Numbered from the stretch's first letter, positions 45,206-61,941 are shown. The stretch is 64,000 nt of DNA from Vibrio rumoiensis (GCF_002218045.2 NZ_AP018685.1:2294001-2358000), one strand, 5' to 3'. The notes: a model not told the origin generated them from the letters alone. Numbers and translations: made by a program.

Positions 45206-46161
45206 AACTTTTCAGCAATACGTAATACGGAGCTACGTGAACGAGTATTCACTTCAACTTCTGATTTTGAAGGTTTAATGGCTTTGCCTATTGTTTTCAT
45301 ATTCGCCGAACCAAGCGCCTTAATTTGATCTTCCGTCATCGGAATACCATGAGGTACTTGAGGGCCTTGACTTTCACGGCGCATAAAACGTTTCACCATA
45401 CGATCTTCTAACGAGTGGAAGCTGATCACCGACAAACGACCTTCTGGCGCTAAAATATTCATCGCCCCTTTGAGGGCAAAGTCGATTTCTTCTAATTCAC
45501 TGTTAATGTAAATTCGAATGGCTTGAAAGCTGCGCGTCGCAGGATGCTTCTTTTCTTTAAAATTCTTAGGTGCTACATCGGAAATAAGCTTGGCAAGTTG
45601 ACTGGTTCTCATCAATGGCTCATTTTCAGGGTTTTCGCGATATTCAACTAAACCACGAGCAATACGTCTCGCATGCTTCTCCTCACCAAACTCACGCAGC
45701 ACCCACGTAATATCATCCAGTTCAGCCTCAGCTAACCATTCAGCAGCGGACTGACCTGTTGTTGGATCCATACGCATATCAAGAGGGCCATCTTTCATGA
45801 AGCTGAAGCCACGATCCGCATCATCAAGTTGCGGGGATGACACTCCAAGGTCGAATAATACGCCATCAACCTTACCAACAAGTTGATATTGCTCGGCATA
45901 AGATTGAATACCAGAAAAAGGGCCATGGATAATCGTAAAGCGAGGATCGTCGATCTTTTTCGCTTCGGCAATCGCTTGTGGATCTCGGTCGATACTATAC
46001 AAACGACCTTCAGGCCCTAATTGAGATAAGATTGTTCTGCTATGACCACCACGACCAAACGTGCCGTCAATATAGGTACCATTTGGCTTGATATTCAATC
46101 CGTCTATCGATTCATTTAGGAGTACAGAAACGTGTTGAAAGGTATTGGTCATAGGGTTCAT
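45202..46161 (-). CDS. rsmH: 16S rRNA (cytosine(1402)-N(4))-methyltransferase
   Basis: RsmH (MraW) methylates C1402 in the 30S P-site. The 319-residue protein has HVSVLLNESIDGL at the N-terminus, the SAM-binding GTFGRGGHS, FDLGVSSPQLDDADRGFSF and VISFHSLEDRMVKRF. ATG 46161 or ATG 46152 may initiate. It is the first gene of the cluster here: no mraZ lies in the 150 bases upstream, where many proteobacteria carry it. Confidence 0.96.
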   Translation of the reverse strand: MNPMTNTFQHVSVLLNESIDGLNIKPNGTYIDGTFGRGGHSRTILSQLGPEGRLYSIDRDPQAIAEAKKIDDPRFTIIHGPFSGIQSYAEQYQLVGKVDGVLFDLGVSSPQLDDADRGFSFMKDGPLDMRMDPTTGQSAAEWLAEAELDDITWVLREFGEEKHARRIARGLVEYRENPENEPLMRTSQLAKLISDVAPKNFKEKKHPATRSFQAIRIYINSELEEIDFALKGAMNILAPEGRLSVISFHSLEDRMVKRFMRRESQGPQVPHGIPMTEDQIKALGSANMKTIGKAIKPSKSEVEVNTRSRSSVLRIAEKL

Positions 46162-46313
46162 TGCTCAATTTAATGTGAAGGGCTTAGGATATTCATGTCG
46201 GCCGCGCAACGCAAGAAATCAGCGGATATTATGCGGTTATTTAGCCTAGTTTATGCTAATTCTAGCTAGAATCGTTAACAGCACGTCAAAAGGCCGATAT
46301 TGGATAAACAAAT
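46162..46313 (-). other. Upstream region of the division and cell-wall cluster
   Basis: This short region must contain the main promoter for the 14-gene cluster. On the minus strand there is TTGACG (46279-46284) with a TAGAAT-type box at a long spacing, but I do not regard the match as decisive. No mraZ gene or fragment is present. Confidence 0.35.
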
Positions 46314-46350
46314 TCATAAAAAAACCCATCGCAGAAAACTGCAATGGGTT
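46314..46350 (-). terminator. Terminator of rnpB
   Basis: On the minus strand AACCCATTGCAG pairs with CTGCGATGGGTT (46322-46350; one mismatch or wobble) followed by seven T, just beyond the RNase P RNA 3' end. Confidence 0.88.
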
Positions 46351-46360
46351 AATTAAAAAG

Positions 46361-46793
<433 letters not shown>

Positions 46794-46799
46794 ACGCGG

Positions 46800-46827
46800 A
46801 TTATACGCACCTCACCTTAGAAGACAA
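46800..46827 (-). promoter_or_regulatory. rnpB: rnpB promoter
   Basis: On the minus strand TTGTCT (46822-46827), a 16-base spacer and a perfect TATAAT (46800-46805), followed by a GC-rich discriminator (CCGCGTCG) as in stable RNA promoters. It abuts the 3' end of pgl. Confidence 0.82.
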
Positions 46828-46832
46828 GAAAT

Positions 46833-47822
46833 TCAAAGCATTCGGATCCACATTGGCTCATCTCCAACCGGATAACGGTATAAATGCTGCCAATCACCTG
46901 TTGCTGAATTAATTTGTTCAACACTGATATGATGGGATAGTTGACCCGCAATGATTAGAAATGTCCCACTTGGATCAAGACAAAATCCTCGAGGAAAATG
47001 CTCGGTAGGGCGTTGAAAGCGTAAATAGAGCTCTTTCTTAGAGTAATCGACTTCAAAGCAAGCGAGTGTATTTAAACTACGCTCTGTTACATATAAAAAC
47101 TGCCCGTTAGCACTTAAAGTGATATCCGCTGCTTTATGCACAAACGTTGAACTTTGATTCATATAGGAAAGTTTTTGAACTTGCAGCCAATCTCTTTGAC
47201 GCTCTCTGGTGTTAGCTTGATACCATAGGATGTCACCATTTAATTCATTAATGACAAAAAACTGCTCTCCGTCGGGATGAACTGTGATGTGCCTTGGGCC
47301 AGCTCCTGCTTCAGTTTGAAAAGTTTGGGCATCGTCAGCATGTAGTTTTCCACGTAAGTCGAGTTGATACCCGCGAATCAAATCATCGCCTAAACATGAG
47401 ACTAAAATAAAATTATCATTTAGCGCCGCAACACAATGAGCGTTGGTTAAATTATTAATCACTTGATGAGGAGTCTGAGCAATTCCATCAGCTCCCAACC
47501 TACAGACACTCACACAATGCCCCGCATAAGAGGCGATCAATAAAAACTGACCACTGGTATCTAAACAACTAGCAGTACCACTTGATGGTAAGGGCGCGCG
47601 GCCGATCTGCGTAAGACGACCATCGCTTTCAATTTTATAACTCAGTACTGCAAAGTCTGGTCGTATTGTCGCGTATAAGTACTGCTTATCAGCGCTAATA
47701 GTGGTAGGTTGAACCTCACCACCGGTATCAACAACTTGCAATAAATCTAATTCACCATTCAAAGCCATGGTAAACACATGGATCTGATGGCTGACAGGAC
47801 AGGAAACATAAACAACAGACAT
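46833..47822 (-). CDS. pgl: 6-phosphogluconolactonase, beta-propeller (YbhE/Pgl) type
   Basis: A 329-residue seven-bladed beta-propeller resembling E. coli Pgl, which hydrolyses 6-phosphogluconolactone in the pentose phosphate pathway. Family stretches include YVSCPVSHQIHVF, EVQPTTISADKQYLYATIRP, EAGAGPRHITVHPDGEQFFVINELN, PRGFCLDPSGTFLIIAGQLSHHISV and GDEPMWI. ATG 47822 follows AAGGTGATAA; a GTG nine bases earlier sits inside that ribosome binding site. Its place next to rsmI is unusual to me, and no other sugar phosphate gene is nearby. Confidence 0.85.
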   Translation of the reverse strand: MSVVYVSCPVSHQIHVFTMALNGELDLLQVVDTGGEVQPTTISADKQYLYATIRPDFAVLSYKIESDGRLTQIGRAPLPSSGTASCLDTSGQFLLIASYAGHCVSVCRLGADGIAQTPHQVINNLTNAHCVAALNDNFILVSCLGDDLIRGYQLDLRGKLHADDAQTFQTEAGAGPRHITVHPDGEQFFVINELNGDILWYQANTRERQRDWLQVQKLSYMNQSSTFVHKAADITLSANGQFLYVTERSLNTLACFEVDYSKKELYLRFQRPTEHFPRGFCLDPSGTFLIIAGQLSHHISVEQINSATGDWQHLYRYPVGDEPMWIRML

Positions 47823-47852
47823 ATTTATCACCTTAAATACCCAAACGTTAAA

Positions 47853-48719
47853 TTAGTCTAAATTATCTAACCCCCATTTGTATAAGGCATTTTTTTTCAA
47901 ATTATGTATCTCAGCAACAAGTGCGGCAGCTTTTTTCAGCGGTAATTCTTGAGTCAATATCTTCAACGTTCTCAATGCATCATCTGGTAACGCATCCGCA
48001 ATTTTATCTTCTCGATAACCATGGATAAGAATGACCATCTCTCCGCGCTTACGGTTATCATCCTCATTTAACCATTCAATAAGCTCACCTAAAGGAGCCC
48101 CATAAATGGTTTCAAAGGTTTTGGTTAATTCACGTGCGAGCACGACCTCACGTTCCGGACCAAGAACCGCTAACATATCATCTAAACAATCATTAATACG
48201 ATGCGGGGATTCGTAAAAGATACAAGTTCGCTCTGCTTTACTAATCTCTAGTAATTTATCTTTACGTCCTTTACTTTTAGCGGGTAGAAAACCTTCAAAG
48301 CTAAAACGATCCGACGGCAACCCTGAAGCACTCAATGCAGTGATTACCGCACAGGCTCCAGGTAATGGCACAACTTTTACTCCAGCTTGACGACATTTCG
48401 TCACAAGGTGATATCCTGGATCACTAATTAGTGGCGTGCCAGCATCAGAAATTAATGCTATCGACTCTCCTGCTAATACTTTATCAACTAACACTTGTGC
48501 TTTTTGCTGCTCATTATGATCATGCAATGCGTATGTCTTAGTTGATATGCCGAAATGAGAGAGTAAACGGCCTGAATGTCTTGTATCTTCAGCCGCAATC
48601 AGGTCAACTTGATTTAAAATATCTAATGAACGTTGAGTGATATCGCCTAAATTACCGATGGGTGTAGGAACAATATACAGGGCTGGGCACTCTAAAAGAG
48701 CAGTTTTGTTATCTATCAT
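47853..48719 (-). CDS. rsmI: 16S rRNA (cytidine(1402)-2'-O)-methyltransferase
   Basis: RsmI 2'-O-methylates C1402 of 16S rRNA, the same nucleotide targeted by RsmH in this window. The 288-residue tetrapyrrole-methylase-fold protein has YIVPTPIGNLGDIT, AEDTRHSGRLL, ISDAGTPLISDPGY and ESPHRI. It is divergent from lpoA with about 60 bases between start codons, the usual arrangement. Confidence 0.96.
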   Translation of the reverse strand: MIDNKTALLECPALYIVPTPIGNLGDITQRSLDILNQVDLIAAEDTRHSGRLLSHFGISTKTYALHDHNEQQKAQVLVDKVLAGESIALISDAGTPLISDPGYHLVTKCRQAGVKVVPLPGACAVITALSASGLPSDRFSFEGFLPAKSKGRKDKLLEISKAERTCIFYESPHRINDCLDDMLAVLGPEREVVLARELTKTFETIYGAPLGELIEWLNEDDNRKRGEMVILIHGYREDKIADALPDDALRTLKILTQELPLKKAAALVAEIHNLKKNALYKWGLDNLD

Positions 48720-48780
48720 TTGTTTACCGTCACTTGAGCGATTAATATAGAGTCAATCTTTCACAAAAAGAATAAAACGC

Positions 48781-50607
48781 ATGCAAATTATGAATCATAA
48801 GAGCTTCAGTGTACCACGCTTATTTACATCCATCGCCTTGATGTTATTAGTATCAGCGTGTTCATCACTTACATCTGAATCAGATAAAGTTGATATTACC
48901 GCCCCACCGGCGCAAACCTCACTTGCCTATACCAATAAGGCAAATGAAACTAAACCTTCAACTGAACAGACTGATTTATTCATCATGGCTCTAAAAGCCG
49001 CGGTCGTTGAAAAAAATTACGACCAAGGTCAAACCTTACTTAAACGTATCGTACAATTACCATTGAACGATATGCAGCAAGCCGAATGGCAGATGGCAAA
49101 AGCTCAAATTACCGCAGCAACGGTTGACTCTGAGACCGCGCTAAAAGAATTGAACTTTAAAGATCAATGGCAGTTAGCTGACATTCAATGGCAAAACTAC
49201 CGTCAACAACGTGCCAAACTTTTTGAAGATATTCGTGATTATTTCAACGCTGATCGCGAATGGATCGCCTACAAAGAATTTCAACCAGTTAACAAACAAG
49301 AATCAACCGATAAACGTATTTGGAATAACTTAGAGCAATACTCTAAAAATGAAATTGTTCAACTCAGTGCTCAACCAAGTGAGAGCGAGTTGAAAGGCTG
49401 GTTATACGTAGCAACCCAAATGAAAACGAAGTTAAATAATCCATCAGGTCTTCAAACTGAGTTACAACAATGGTTTGCTCTCAACATTAGCCACCCGATC
49501 GTCACTCATACACCTGAAGATGTACAAAAAATATTAGATTTAGATATTTCCACACCTAAAAATGTTGCAGTTTTACTACCTCTATCAGGAAAGTATGAGA
49601 AACCTGCAAAATTGATTCGTGATGGATTTATGCATTCTATGACAAATGATGTCGATAAAGACCCTGCACTAAAAATGACTATTTACGATACATCAACTCA
49701 AAGCTTACAAGATATTTATAATACATTAAAAGCAAACAACACTGACTTCATCATTGGCCCATTGATCAAAGATAATGTTGATCAATTGCAAGGCATCAAT
49801 GCTGATTCAATCCCAATGCTTGCGCTTAACTTTCCTGATGAGCTCGAACAAGGGTCACAAGTTTGCTATTTAACCCTATCGCCAGAGCAAGAAGGTGCTC
49901 AAGCAGCTAAACATCTATTTGAGTCAGGCTTTAAATACCCTCTCGTTTTAGCACCAAAAGGCAAATTAGGTGAGCGAATTACAGAAGCATTTAACCAAAA
50001 ATGGAATTCTTTGAGTAATACGAAAACAGCCACAGCACCATTTGGTAATCGCTCTGAGTTACAAAAAAATGTCAAAGATGCATTCGGTTTATCGGATAGC
50101 CAAGCTAGAATCAATCAAGTTAAACAAATCACGAATATGGACATGGAAACGGAAGCCCGTAGCCGCAGAGACATTGACTCCGTCTACATCATCGCAAATC
50201 GTTCAGAGCTAACATTACTAAAACCATTTATCGAAGTCGCAATTAACCCTGATGCTAAACCACCTAAGTTATTCTCAAACTCTAGTAGTAACAATGGTAA
50301 AGCGCGTGCATATCAAGACGTCAGCGGGATTGTATTCAGCGATATTCCAATGCTATTAGATAAAGATAATACCGCGATAAATGAGTATGAAGCTCAATGG
50401 CCAAATAGTAGCAATACAGAAAAGCGCTTACATGCACTAGGAATGGATTCATACAGCCTCTTAGCACAGCTCCCAACAATGAAGGTTGTTCAAAGTTATA
50501 AATATCAAGGACAAACCGGTATTTTAAGTATCAATGACCAATGTGTTGTTCAACGAGAGTTAAGCTGGGCTGAACATGCCGATTTTCAGTCTAAAGAACA
50601 AGAATAA
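48781..50607 (+). CDS. lpoA: Outer-membrane lipoprotein LpoA, activator of PBP1a
   Basis: LpoA reaches from the outer membrane to stimulate the peptidoglycan synthase PBP1a. The 608-residue precursor has a signal sequence ending in the lipobox LVSAC with C27, an N-terminal helical TPR-like part (about 35-250) and a C-terminal periplasmic-binding-protein-like domain (NVAVLLPLSGKYEKPAKLIRDGF, from about 260). Two start codons are close together (48781 and 48790). The 3' end overlaps yraN by 32 bases. Confidence 0.94.
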   Translation: MQIMNHKSFSVPRLFTSIALMLLVSACSSLTSESDKVDITAPPAQTSLAYTNKANETKPSTEQTDLFIMALKAAVVEKNYDQGQTLLKRIVQLPLNDMQQAEWQMAKAQITAATVDSETALKELNFKDQWQLADIQWQNYRQQRAKLFEDIRDYFNADREWIAYKEFQPVNKQESTDKRIWNNLEQYSKNEIVQLSAQPSESELKGWLYVATQMKTKLNNPSGLQTELQQWFALNISHPIVTHTPEDVQKILDLDISTPKNVAVLLPLSGKYEKPAKLIRDGFMHSMTNDVDKDPALKMTIYDTSTQSLQDIYNTLKANNTDFIIGPLIKDNVDQLQGINADSIPMLALNFPDELEQGSQVCYLTLSPEQEGAQAAKHLFESGFKYPLVLAPKGKLGERITEAFNQKWNSLSNTKTATAPFGNRSELQKNVKDAFGLSDSQARINQVKQITNMDMETEARSRRDIDSVYIIANRSELTLLKPFIEVAINPDAKPPKLFSNSSSNNGKARAYQDVSGIVFSDIPMLLDKDNTAINEYEAQWPNSSNTEKRLHALGMDSYSLLAQLPTMKVVQSYKYQGQTGILSINDQCVVQRELSWAEHADFQSKEQE

Positions 50608-50959
50608 TCGAGACGTAGGTTCTCAATATGAAGCTCTGGCCAGCAACTACTTAGCTGGTCAGGGACTTAAATTGATTGATAAAAATATAAATAGCCGCTT
50701 TGGCGAAATAGATCTGATCATGAAAGATAAAAACACGATCGTATTTATCGAAGTCAAATATCGGTCTAACCAACGATATGGCCATGCAGCAGAAATGGTT
50801 ACTTATCAAAAAAGTCAGAAGCTAATAAAAACAGCCATGTTCTGGCTAAATAGACAGTCATTATCAATCGAAAAAACTTCATTTCGTTTTGATGTCATTG
50901 CCATTCACCAAAATGGCAACGATATTAATTGGATACAAAATGCAATCACCCAAGGATAA
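50576..50959 (+). CDS. yraN: YraN family nuclease-like protein (UPF0102)
   Basis: A 127-residue protein with a PD-(D/E)XK nuclease-like core: GEIDLIMKD, then VFIEVKYRS (about 43-65), preceded by YEALASNYLAGQGL. Its function is not established; a role in DNA uptake or repair has been proposed for relatives. The start lies inside lpoA (32-base overlap), which suggests translational coupling. The order lpoA-yraN-diaA-dolP is conserved in gammaproteobacteria. Confidence 0.88.
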   Translation: MPIFSLKNKNNRDVGSQYEALASNYLAGQGLKLIDKNINSRFGEIDLIMKDKNTIVFIEVKYRSNQRYGHAAEMVTYQKSQKLIKTAMFWLNRQSLSIEKTSFRFDVIAIHQNGNDINWIQNAITQG

Positions 50960-51553
50960 ATGATGCTAGAAAGCATTAACGACAGCTTCAAAGAAAGCAT
51001 TCAAATTCAAATTGCTGCAGCAGAATCGCTACCAGATGCTATTACTCACGCAGCACAGGCGATGGTAAGTAGTTTGCTCAATGGCAATAAAATACTTTGC
51101 TGCGGCAATGGTGGCTCAGCAGCCAATGCACAGCAATTCGTATCTTGCCTTTTAAATCGATTTGAAACAGAAAGACCAAGCCTTCCCGCAATGGCACTTA
51201 CCGCAGATACATCAACGTTGACGGCAATAGCCAATGACTATCACTACCAAGAGATATTCTCAAAACAAGTGAGAGCATTTGGACAAGCTGGAGATGTTCT
51301 AATTGCCATTTCAACCAGTGGAAACAGCAGCAACATAATAAAAGCGGTAGAAGCAGCTGTAACACGGGATATGACCATCATTGCATTTACAGGTAAAGAT
51401 GGTGGCGAGTTAGCTGGCTTGCTAGGAGAATCTGATGTAGAAATACGCATCCCATCTCATCGCACTGCCCGAATTCATGAGGTGCACATGCTGACATTAC
51501 ACTGCCTATGTGACCTCATTGACCAAGTGATCTTCCCATCTCATGAAGGATAA
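50960..51553 (+). CDS. diaA: DnaA initiator-associating protein DiaA
   Basis: A SIS-domain protein of 197 residues that binds DnaA and promotes its assembly at oriC. It is very like the E. coli protein: NGNKILCCGNGGSAANAQ, RFETERPSLPA, GDVLIAISTSGNS, AVTRDMTIIAFTG and EIRIPSHRTARIHEVHML. The phosphosugar-isomerase relative GmhA is less similar. Two adjacent ATG codons follow AAGGATAA. It begins immediately after the yraN stop. Confidence 0.94.
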   Translation: MMLESINDSFKESIQIQIAAAESLPDAITHAAQAMVSSLLNGNKILCCGNGGSAANAQQFVSCLLNRFETERPSLPAMALTADTSTLTAIANDYHYQEIFSKQVRAFGQAGDVLIAISTSGNSSNIIKAVEAAVTRDMTIIAFTGKDGGELAGLLGESDVEIRIPSHRTARIHEVHMLTLHCLCDLIDQVIFPSHEG

Positions 51554-51558
51554 GTATT

Positions 51559-52287
51559 GTGAAAAAAGCCATCCTCACACTTTGTATCTCTAGCTTATTT
51601 CTCACAGGCTGCGTCACAACTCAAAGCAGCCAAGAAGGTGCACAGCAACAGAAGTGGCAAGAAAAAAACATCAAATCAAATATCAATGCATTAAATCAAG
51701 CACCTCAATATAAAGGAAAAATAAGAGTAACTTCGGAAGTTAATAATGGTGAAGTACTACTTATGGGTCAAGCAATTGATGATGATAACAAGCAATCTGT
51801 TGAAGGTTATGTGCAAAACTTGCAAGGCGTGAAAAAAACTTATAATCAAATTCGTATAGGCCAACCTATCGCATTCGATCAAATAAGTTATGACATATGG
51901 TTAACGACTCGAGTAAAAAGTGCCTTATTATCAGAAAATCGTTTAGATAAATACTCTGTAAAAGTGACCACAGAAAATAAAGAAGTCTTTTTAACCGGAA
52001 ACATCCCAGCAGAAGAAGCGCAAATAGCGGCTGATATTGCAAGAAAGGTGGATGGTGTTACTAAGGTAGTCAAAGCATTCAAATACGTAAACAGCACATC
52101 TGATATTAAACAAGAAACCATCAATAAGAATACTGTAGCTACAAGTGACGTTAATTCAGGTGCTAATGATAACTCACAGCTAATAAATGATAACAATATA
52201 GATGAGCCGCAAACTATCCGCGAAAATGCATCTCCTATATTTGAAGAGCCTGCACAATCTATCAATGAAGATGATGTTATTCAATAA
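51559..52287 (+). CDS. dolP: Outer-membrane lipoprotein DolP with two BON domains (YraP)
   Basis: A 242-residue precursor starting at GTG 51559 (AAGGATAA upstream). The signal peptide ends in the lipobox LTGC with C18. Two BON domains follow (about 45-110 and 118-186; the second has VKSALLSENRLDKYSVKV and GVTKVVKAFKYV). DolP binds anionic phospholipid, concentrates at division sites and supports envelope integrity. A tail of about 55 residues after the second domain, rich in N, D, E and S, makes it longer than the E. coli protein of roughly 190 residues. Confidence 0.9.
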   Translation: MKKAILTLCISSLFLTGCVTTQSSQEGAQQQKWQEKNIKSNINALNQAPQYKGKIRVTSEVNNGEVLLMGQAIDDDNKQSVEGYVQNLQGVKKTYNQIRIGQPIAFDQISYDIWLTTRVKSALLSENRLDKYSVKVTTENKEVFLTGNIPAEEAQIAADIARKVDGVTKVVKAFKYVNSTSDIKQETINKNTVATSDVNSGANDNSQLINDNNIDEPQTIRENASPIFEEPAQSINEDDVIQ

Positions 52288-52713
52288 TACTCATTGCGCG
52301 TAAATTTGATGGTTCTGCAGTAATATTGCAGATCCATCATGATCCCCTCACGAGTTAAACTTACAATTAAATCGCGAATAAGCAACTTTTCAAAGTATTC
52401 ACTGGGTACGCAAGTTTAATCAACAATTAAAAGCTGACTTAAAATAAAGACACTTAAATAAACTCAGAAGATGTACAAGGGCTACTACGAACAATCAAAA
52501 GAGTCAGAGCCGATCGAATTCTAAAGCAAATACTATAACATCAGCTAGCCTAGGTTAATTTACCTAGGCTTTTTTATTCCTATGAGCACACTCATACGAT
52601 AATAACTCTCTGTAACCAATCTATTTTAACTTATACATAACCATTTCCCTTGTAGTCATGGACACTATCTATAACGCACTCGATAATCATAAAGATCTCC
52701 ATTTTCTACAGAC
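52288..52713. other. Unexplained gap after dolP
   Basis: No convincing gene. It contains an imperfect hairpin (GATGGTTCTGCA at 52308-52319 with TGCAGATCCATC at 52327-52338), which has no T run, and a plus-strand terminator 260 bases downstream of dolP. A short open stretch (52458-52529) encodes SEDVQGLLRTIKRVRADRIL with no start codon or ribosome binding site, perhaps a gene remnant. I recognise nothing in it. Confidence 0.45.
52547..52576 (+). terminator. Rho-independent terminator, transcript uncertain
   Basis: AGCCTAGGT (52547-52555) pairs with ACCTAGGCT (52562-52570), followed by a T run. It could end a long dolP transcript or an unannotated small RNA that starts in the preceding gap. 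Confidence 0.85.
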
Positions 52714-52745
52714 GAAAAAAAACCTGATTCTTTCGAATCAGGTTT
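52714..52745 (-). terminator. Terminator of the first rRNA operon
   Basis: On the minus strand AAACCTGATTC pairs with GAATCAGGTTT around GAAA (52720-52745), followed by eight T. It lies just after tRNA-Asp. Confidence 0.92.
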
Positions 52746-52756
52746 CTCAAAATAAG

Positions 52757-52833
52757 TGGCGGAGTGGACGGGACTCGAACCCGCGACCCCCGGCGTGACA
52801 GGCCGGTATTCTAACCAACTGAACTACCACTCC
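52757..52833 (-). tRNA. tRNA-Asp (GTC)
   Basis: A 77-base cloverleaf with encoded CCA. The acceptor stem begins GGAGTGG, the anticodon stem-loop reads CCGGCCTGTCACGCCGG with anticodon GTC, and the T arm is CGGGTTCGAGTCCCG. It is almost identical to E. coli tRNA-Asp. It is the distal tRNA of the first rRNA operon. Queuosine-bearing tRNA-Asp is the substrate of the gluQ product at the other end of this window. Confidence 0.97.
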
Positions 52834-52864
52834 GCAGTGTCTATTCAGTATGTTGCAATTTAAA

Positions 52865-52982
52865 GCCTGGCGATGTCCTACTCTCACATGGGGAAACCCC
52901 ACACTACCATCGGCGCTACTTCGTTTCACTTCTGAGTTCGGCATGGAATCAGGTGGGTCCAAAGCGCTATGGTCGCCAAGCA
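52865..52982 (-). rRNA. rrf: 5S ribosomal RNA, operon 1
   Basis: On the minus strand the sequence begins TGCTTGGCGACCATAGCG and ends GAGTAGGACATCGCCAGGC, with complementary ends and the internal CCGAACTCAGAAGTGAAAC typical of 5S RNA. It is about 118 bases. Confidence 0.97.
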
Positions 52983-53102
52983 AATTCTTTTGTTAAAACA
53001 TCTCTAGGATGCTTTAACTTAATTCGGAAAGCTGTTTGTTCTCACACTCATTCAAGTATGTCTTATATCTATTCAGTCCAACCAAAACCCTTTAGGTGTT
53101 GT

Positions 53103-55987
<2,885 letters not shown>

Positions 55988-56291
55988 ATACAACCCAAAA
56001 GGGTCTTAATGTATGTTCAACTAAATAAGGTTTTAGTTTTTTGACAATTAAGAGGGTAATCTTAATTGTCGTTTGCCGGACTCAATAGAATCAATTGCAA
56101 GCAATTGATTTGAATACAAGACACTTGAATGTGTGTTGTTGTGTTTATCACAAGGATAAACATTGAGAACTTTTATTAAGATAAACATTAAAATGTTTAT
56201 CTAGTCAGCTTTCCAAATTGTTAAAGAGCAAAGAGTTTCTTTCGAAACCATTTTTAAAAACATTCCCTTTTTCAGGAAGTGTGCTTAAAGA
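55988..56291 (-). other. 16S-23S spacer of operon 1
   Basis: The spacer part between 23S and tRNA-Glu. It contains the long inverted repeats that enclose 23S during processing and a boxA antitermination sequence (TGCTCTTTAACA on the minus strand, 56219-56230). It is nearly identical to the matching part of operon 2. Confidence 0.8.
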
Positions 56292-56367
56292 TGGTATCCC
56301 GTAGGGGAGTCGAACCCCTGTTACCGCCGTGAAAGGGCGGTGTCCTAGGCCTCTAGACGAACGGGAC
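56292..56367 (-). tRNA. tRNA-Glu (TTC)
   Basis: A 76-base cloverleaf with encoded CCA. The anticodon arm CCGCCCTTTCACGGCGG carries TTC, and the T arm is AGGGGTTCGACTCCCCT. It lies in the 16S-23S spacer of operon 1. Confidence 0.97.
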
Positions 56368-56460
56368 ACGGACTATGAAAGCATTGGGATGCTTTCAAAA
56401 CTCTTTTCTATATAAACCTAATCAATCTGTGTGGGTACTCATCAAAAATAATCTTTCGTA

Positions 56461-58003
<1,543 letters not shown>

Positions 58004-58213
58004 AAGATTTTGTGACTCAACGAATACTGACTTCAAACTACCTAAGTAATTTAAAGCTATTATCATTCCAACAGAATGATAATGAATTGACTGTGCCAAT
58101 TATTAGTAAACTAATAACTGATTGGTCACTCAGTTCATTGAAATCATTTTGCTTCCTAAGAAGCTATATTGATTATGATCAACGAGTGCCCACACAGATT
58201 GATAGGTTTAAAT

Positions 58214-58225
58214 TGTTAAAGAGCA
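58214..58225 (-). promoter_or_regulatory. rRNA leader boxA, operon 1
   Basis: TGCTCTTTAACA on the minus strand, the NusB/S10 antitermination boxA, about 210 bases upstream of 16S. Confidence 0.75.
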
Positions 58226-58261
58226 TTGCTTTCAACGACTTGCGTCGTAAGCAGGAGGCGT

Positions 58262-58289
58262 ATAATACGTCATCCTAAATGAAAGTCAA
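58262..58289 (-). promoter_or_regulatory. rRNA promoter, operon 1
   Basis: On the minus strand TTGACT (58284-58289), a 16-base spacer and TATTAT (58262-58267), then a GC-rich discriminator ACGCCTCC. The AT-rich stretch upstream (58290-58345) can act as an UP element. Confidence 0.88.
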
Positions 58290-58350
58290 GATAGTATTTT
58301 CAATTAAAACTACTATTTTTACTTCACTTTTTATTTCAATCTATTTTAGA

Positions 58351-58382
58351 GAGAAATAGAGCCCGTTGTTTTCAACGGGCTC
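58351..58382 (-). terminator. Terminator of the second rRNA operon
   Basis: On the minus strand GAGCCCGTTG pairs perfectly with CAACGGGCTC around AAAA (58359-58382), followed by a T-rich stretch TATTTCTCTC. It stands between the 5S of operon 2 and the promoter of operon 1. Confidence 0.85.
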
Positions 58383-58393
58383 TTAAAAATAAA

Positions 58394-58511
58394 GCCTGGC
58401 GATGTCCTACTCTCACATGGGGAAACCCCACACTACCATCGGCGCTACTTCGTTTCACTTCTGAGTTCGGCATGGAATCAGGTGGGTCCAAAGCGCTATG
58501 GTCGCCAAGCA
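58394..58511 (-). rRNA. rrf: 5S ribosomal RNA, operon 2
   Basis: About 118 bases, identical to the 5S of operon 1 over its whole length as far as I can compare. Confidence 0.97.
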
Positions 58512-58631
58512 AATTCTTTTGTTAAAACATCTCTAGGATGCTTTAACTTAATTCGGAAAGCTGTTTGTTCTCACACTCATTCAAGTATGTCTTATATCTA
58601 TTCAGTCCAACCAAAACCCTTTAGGTGTTGT

Positions 58632-61505
<2,874 letters not shown>

Positions 61506-61799
61506 ATACAACCCAAAAGGGTCTTAATGTATGTTCAACTAAATAAGGTTTTAGTTTTTTGACAATTAAGAGGGTAATCTTAATTGTCGTTTGCCGGACT
61601 CAATAGAATCAATTGCAAGCAATTGATTTGAATACAAGACACTTGAATGTGTGTTGTTGTGTTTATCACAAGGATAAACATTGAGAACTTTTATTAAGAT
61701 AAACATTAAATGTTTATCTAGTCAGCTTTCCAAATTGTTAAAGAGCAAGTTTTCTAATGAAAACCATTTTTAAATATTCTGTATAAAAACATTTAAAGA
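61506..61799 (-). other. 16S-23S spacer of operon 2
   Basis: Nearly identical to the operon 1 spacer up to the boxA at 61736-61747 and different from there to the tRNA gene, so the two spacers diverge around the tRNA cassette. Confidence 0.8.
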
Positions 61800-61875
61800 T
61801 GGTGGAGCTATGCGGGATCGAACCGCAGACCTCCTCGCTGCCAGCGAGGCGCTCTCCCAGCTGAGCTATAGCCCC
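61800..61875 (-). tRNA. tRNA-Ala (GGC)
   Basis: A 76-base cloverleaf with encoded CCA. The acceptor stem begins GGGGCTA, the anticodon loop is CTGGCAG with anticodon GGC, and the T arm is GCGGTTCGATCCCGC. The G3-T70 pair that identifies alanine tRNAs is present. It lies in the spacer of operon 2. The common rRNA-spacer alanine tRNA has anticodon TGC, so GGC is noteworthy. Confidence 0.96.
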
Positions 61876-61941
61876 AACTTTATCTCTTAACTTCTAAACC
61901 TAATCAATCTGTGTGGGTACTCATCAAAAATAATCTTCGTA

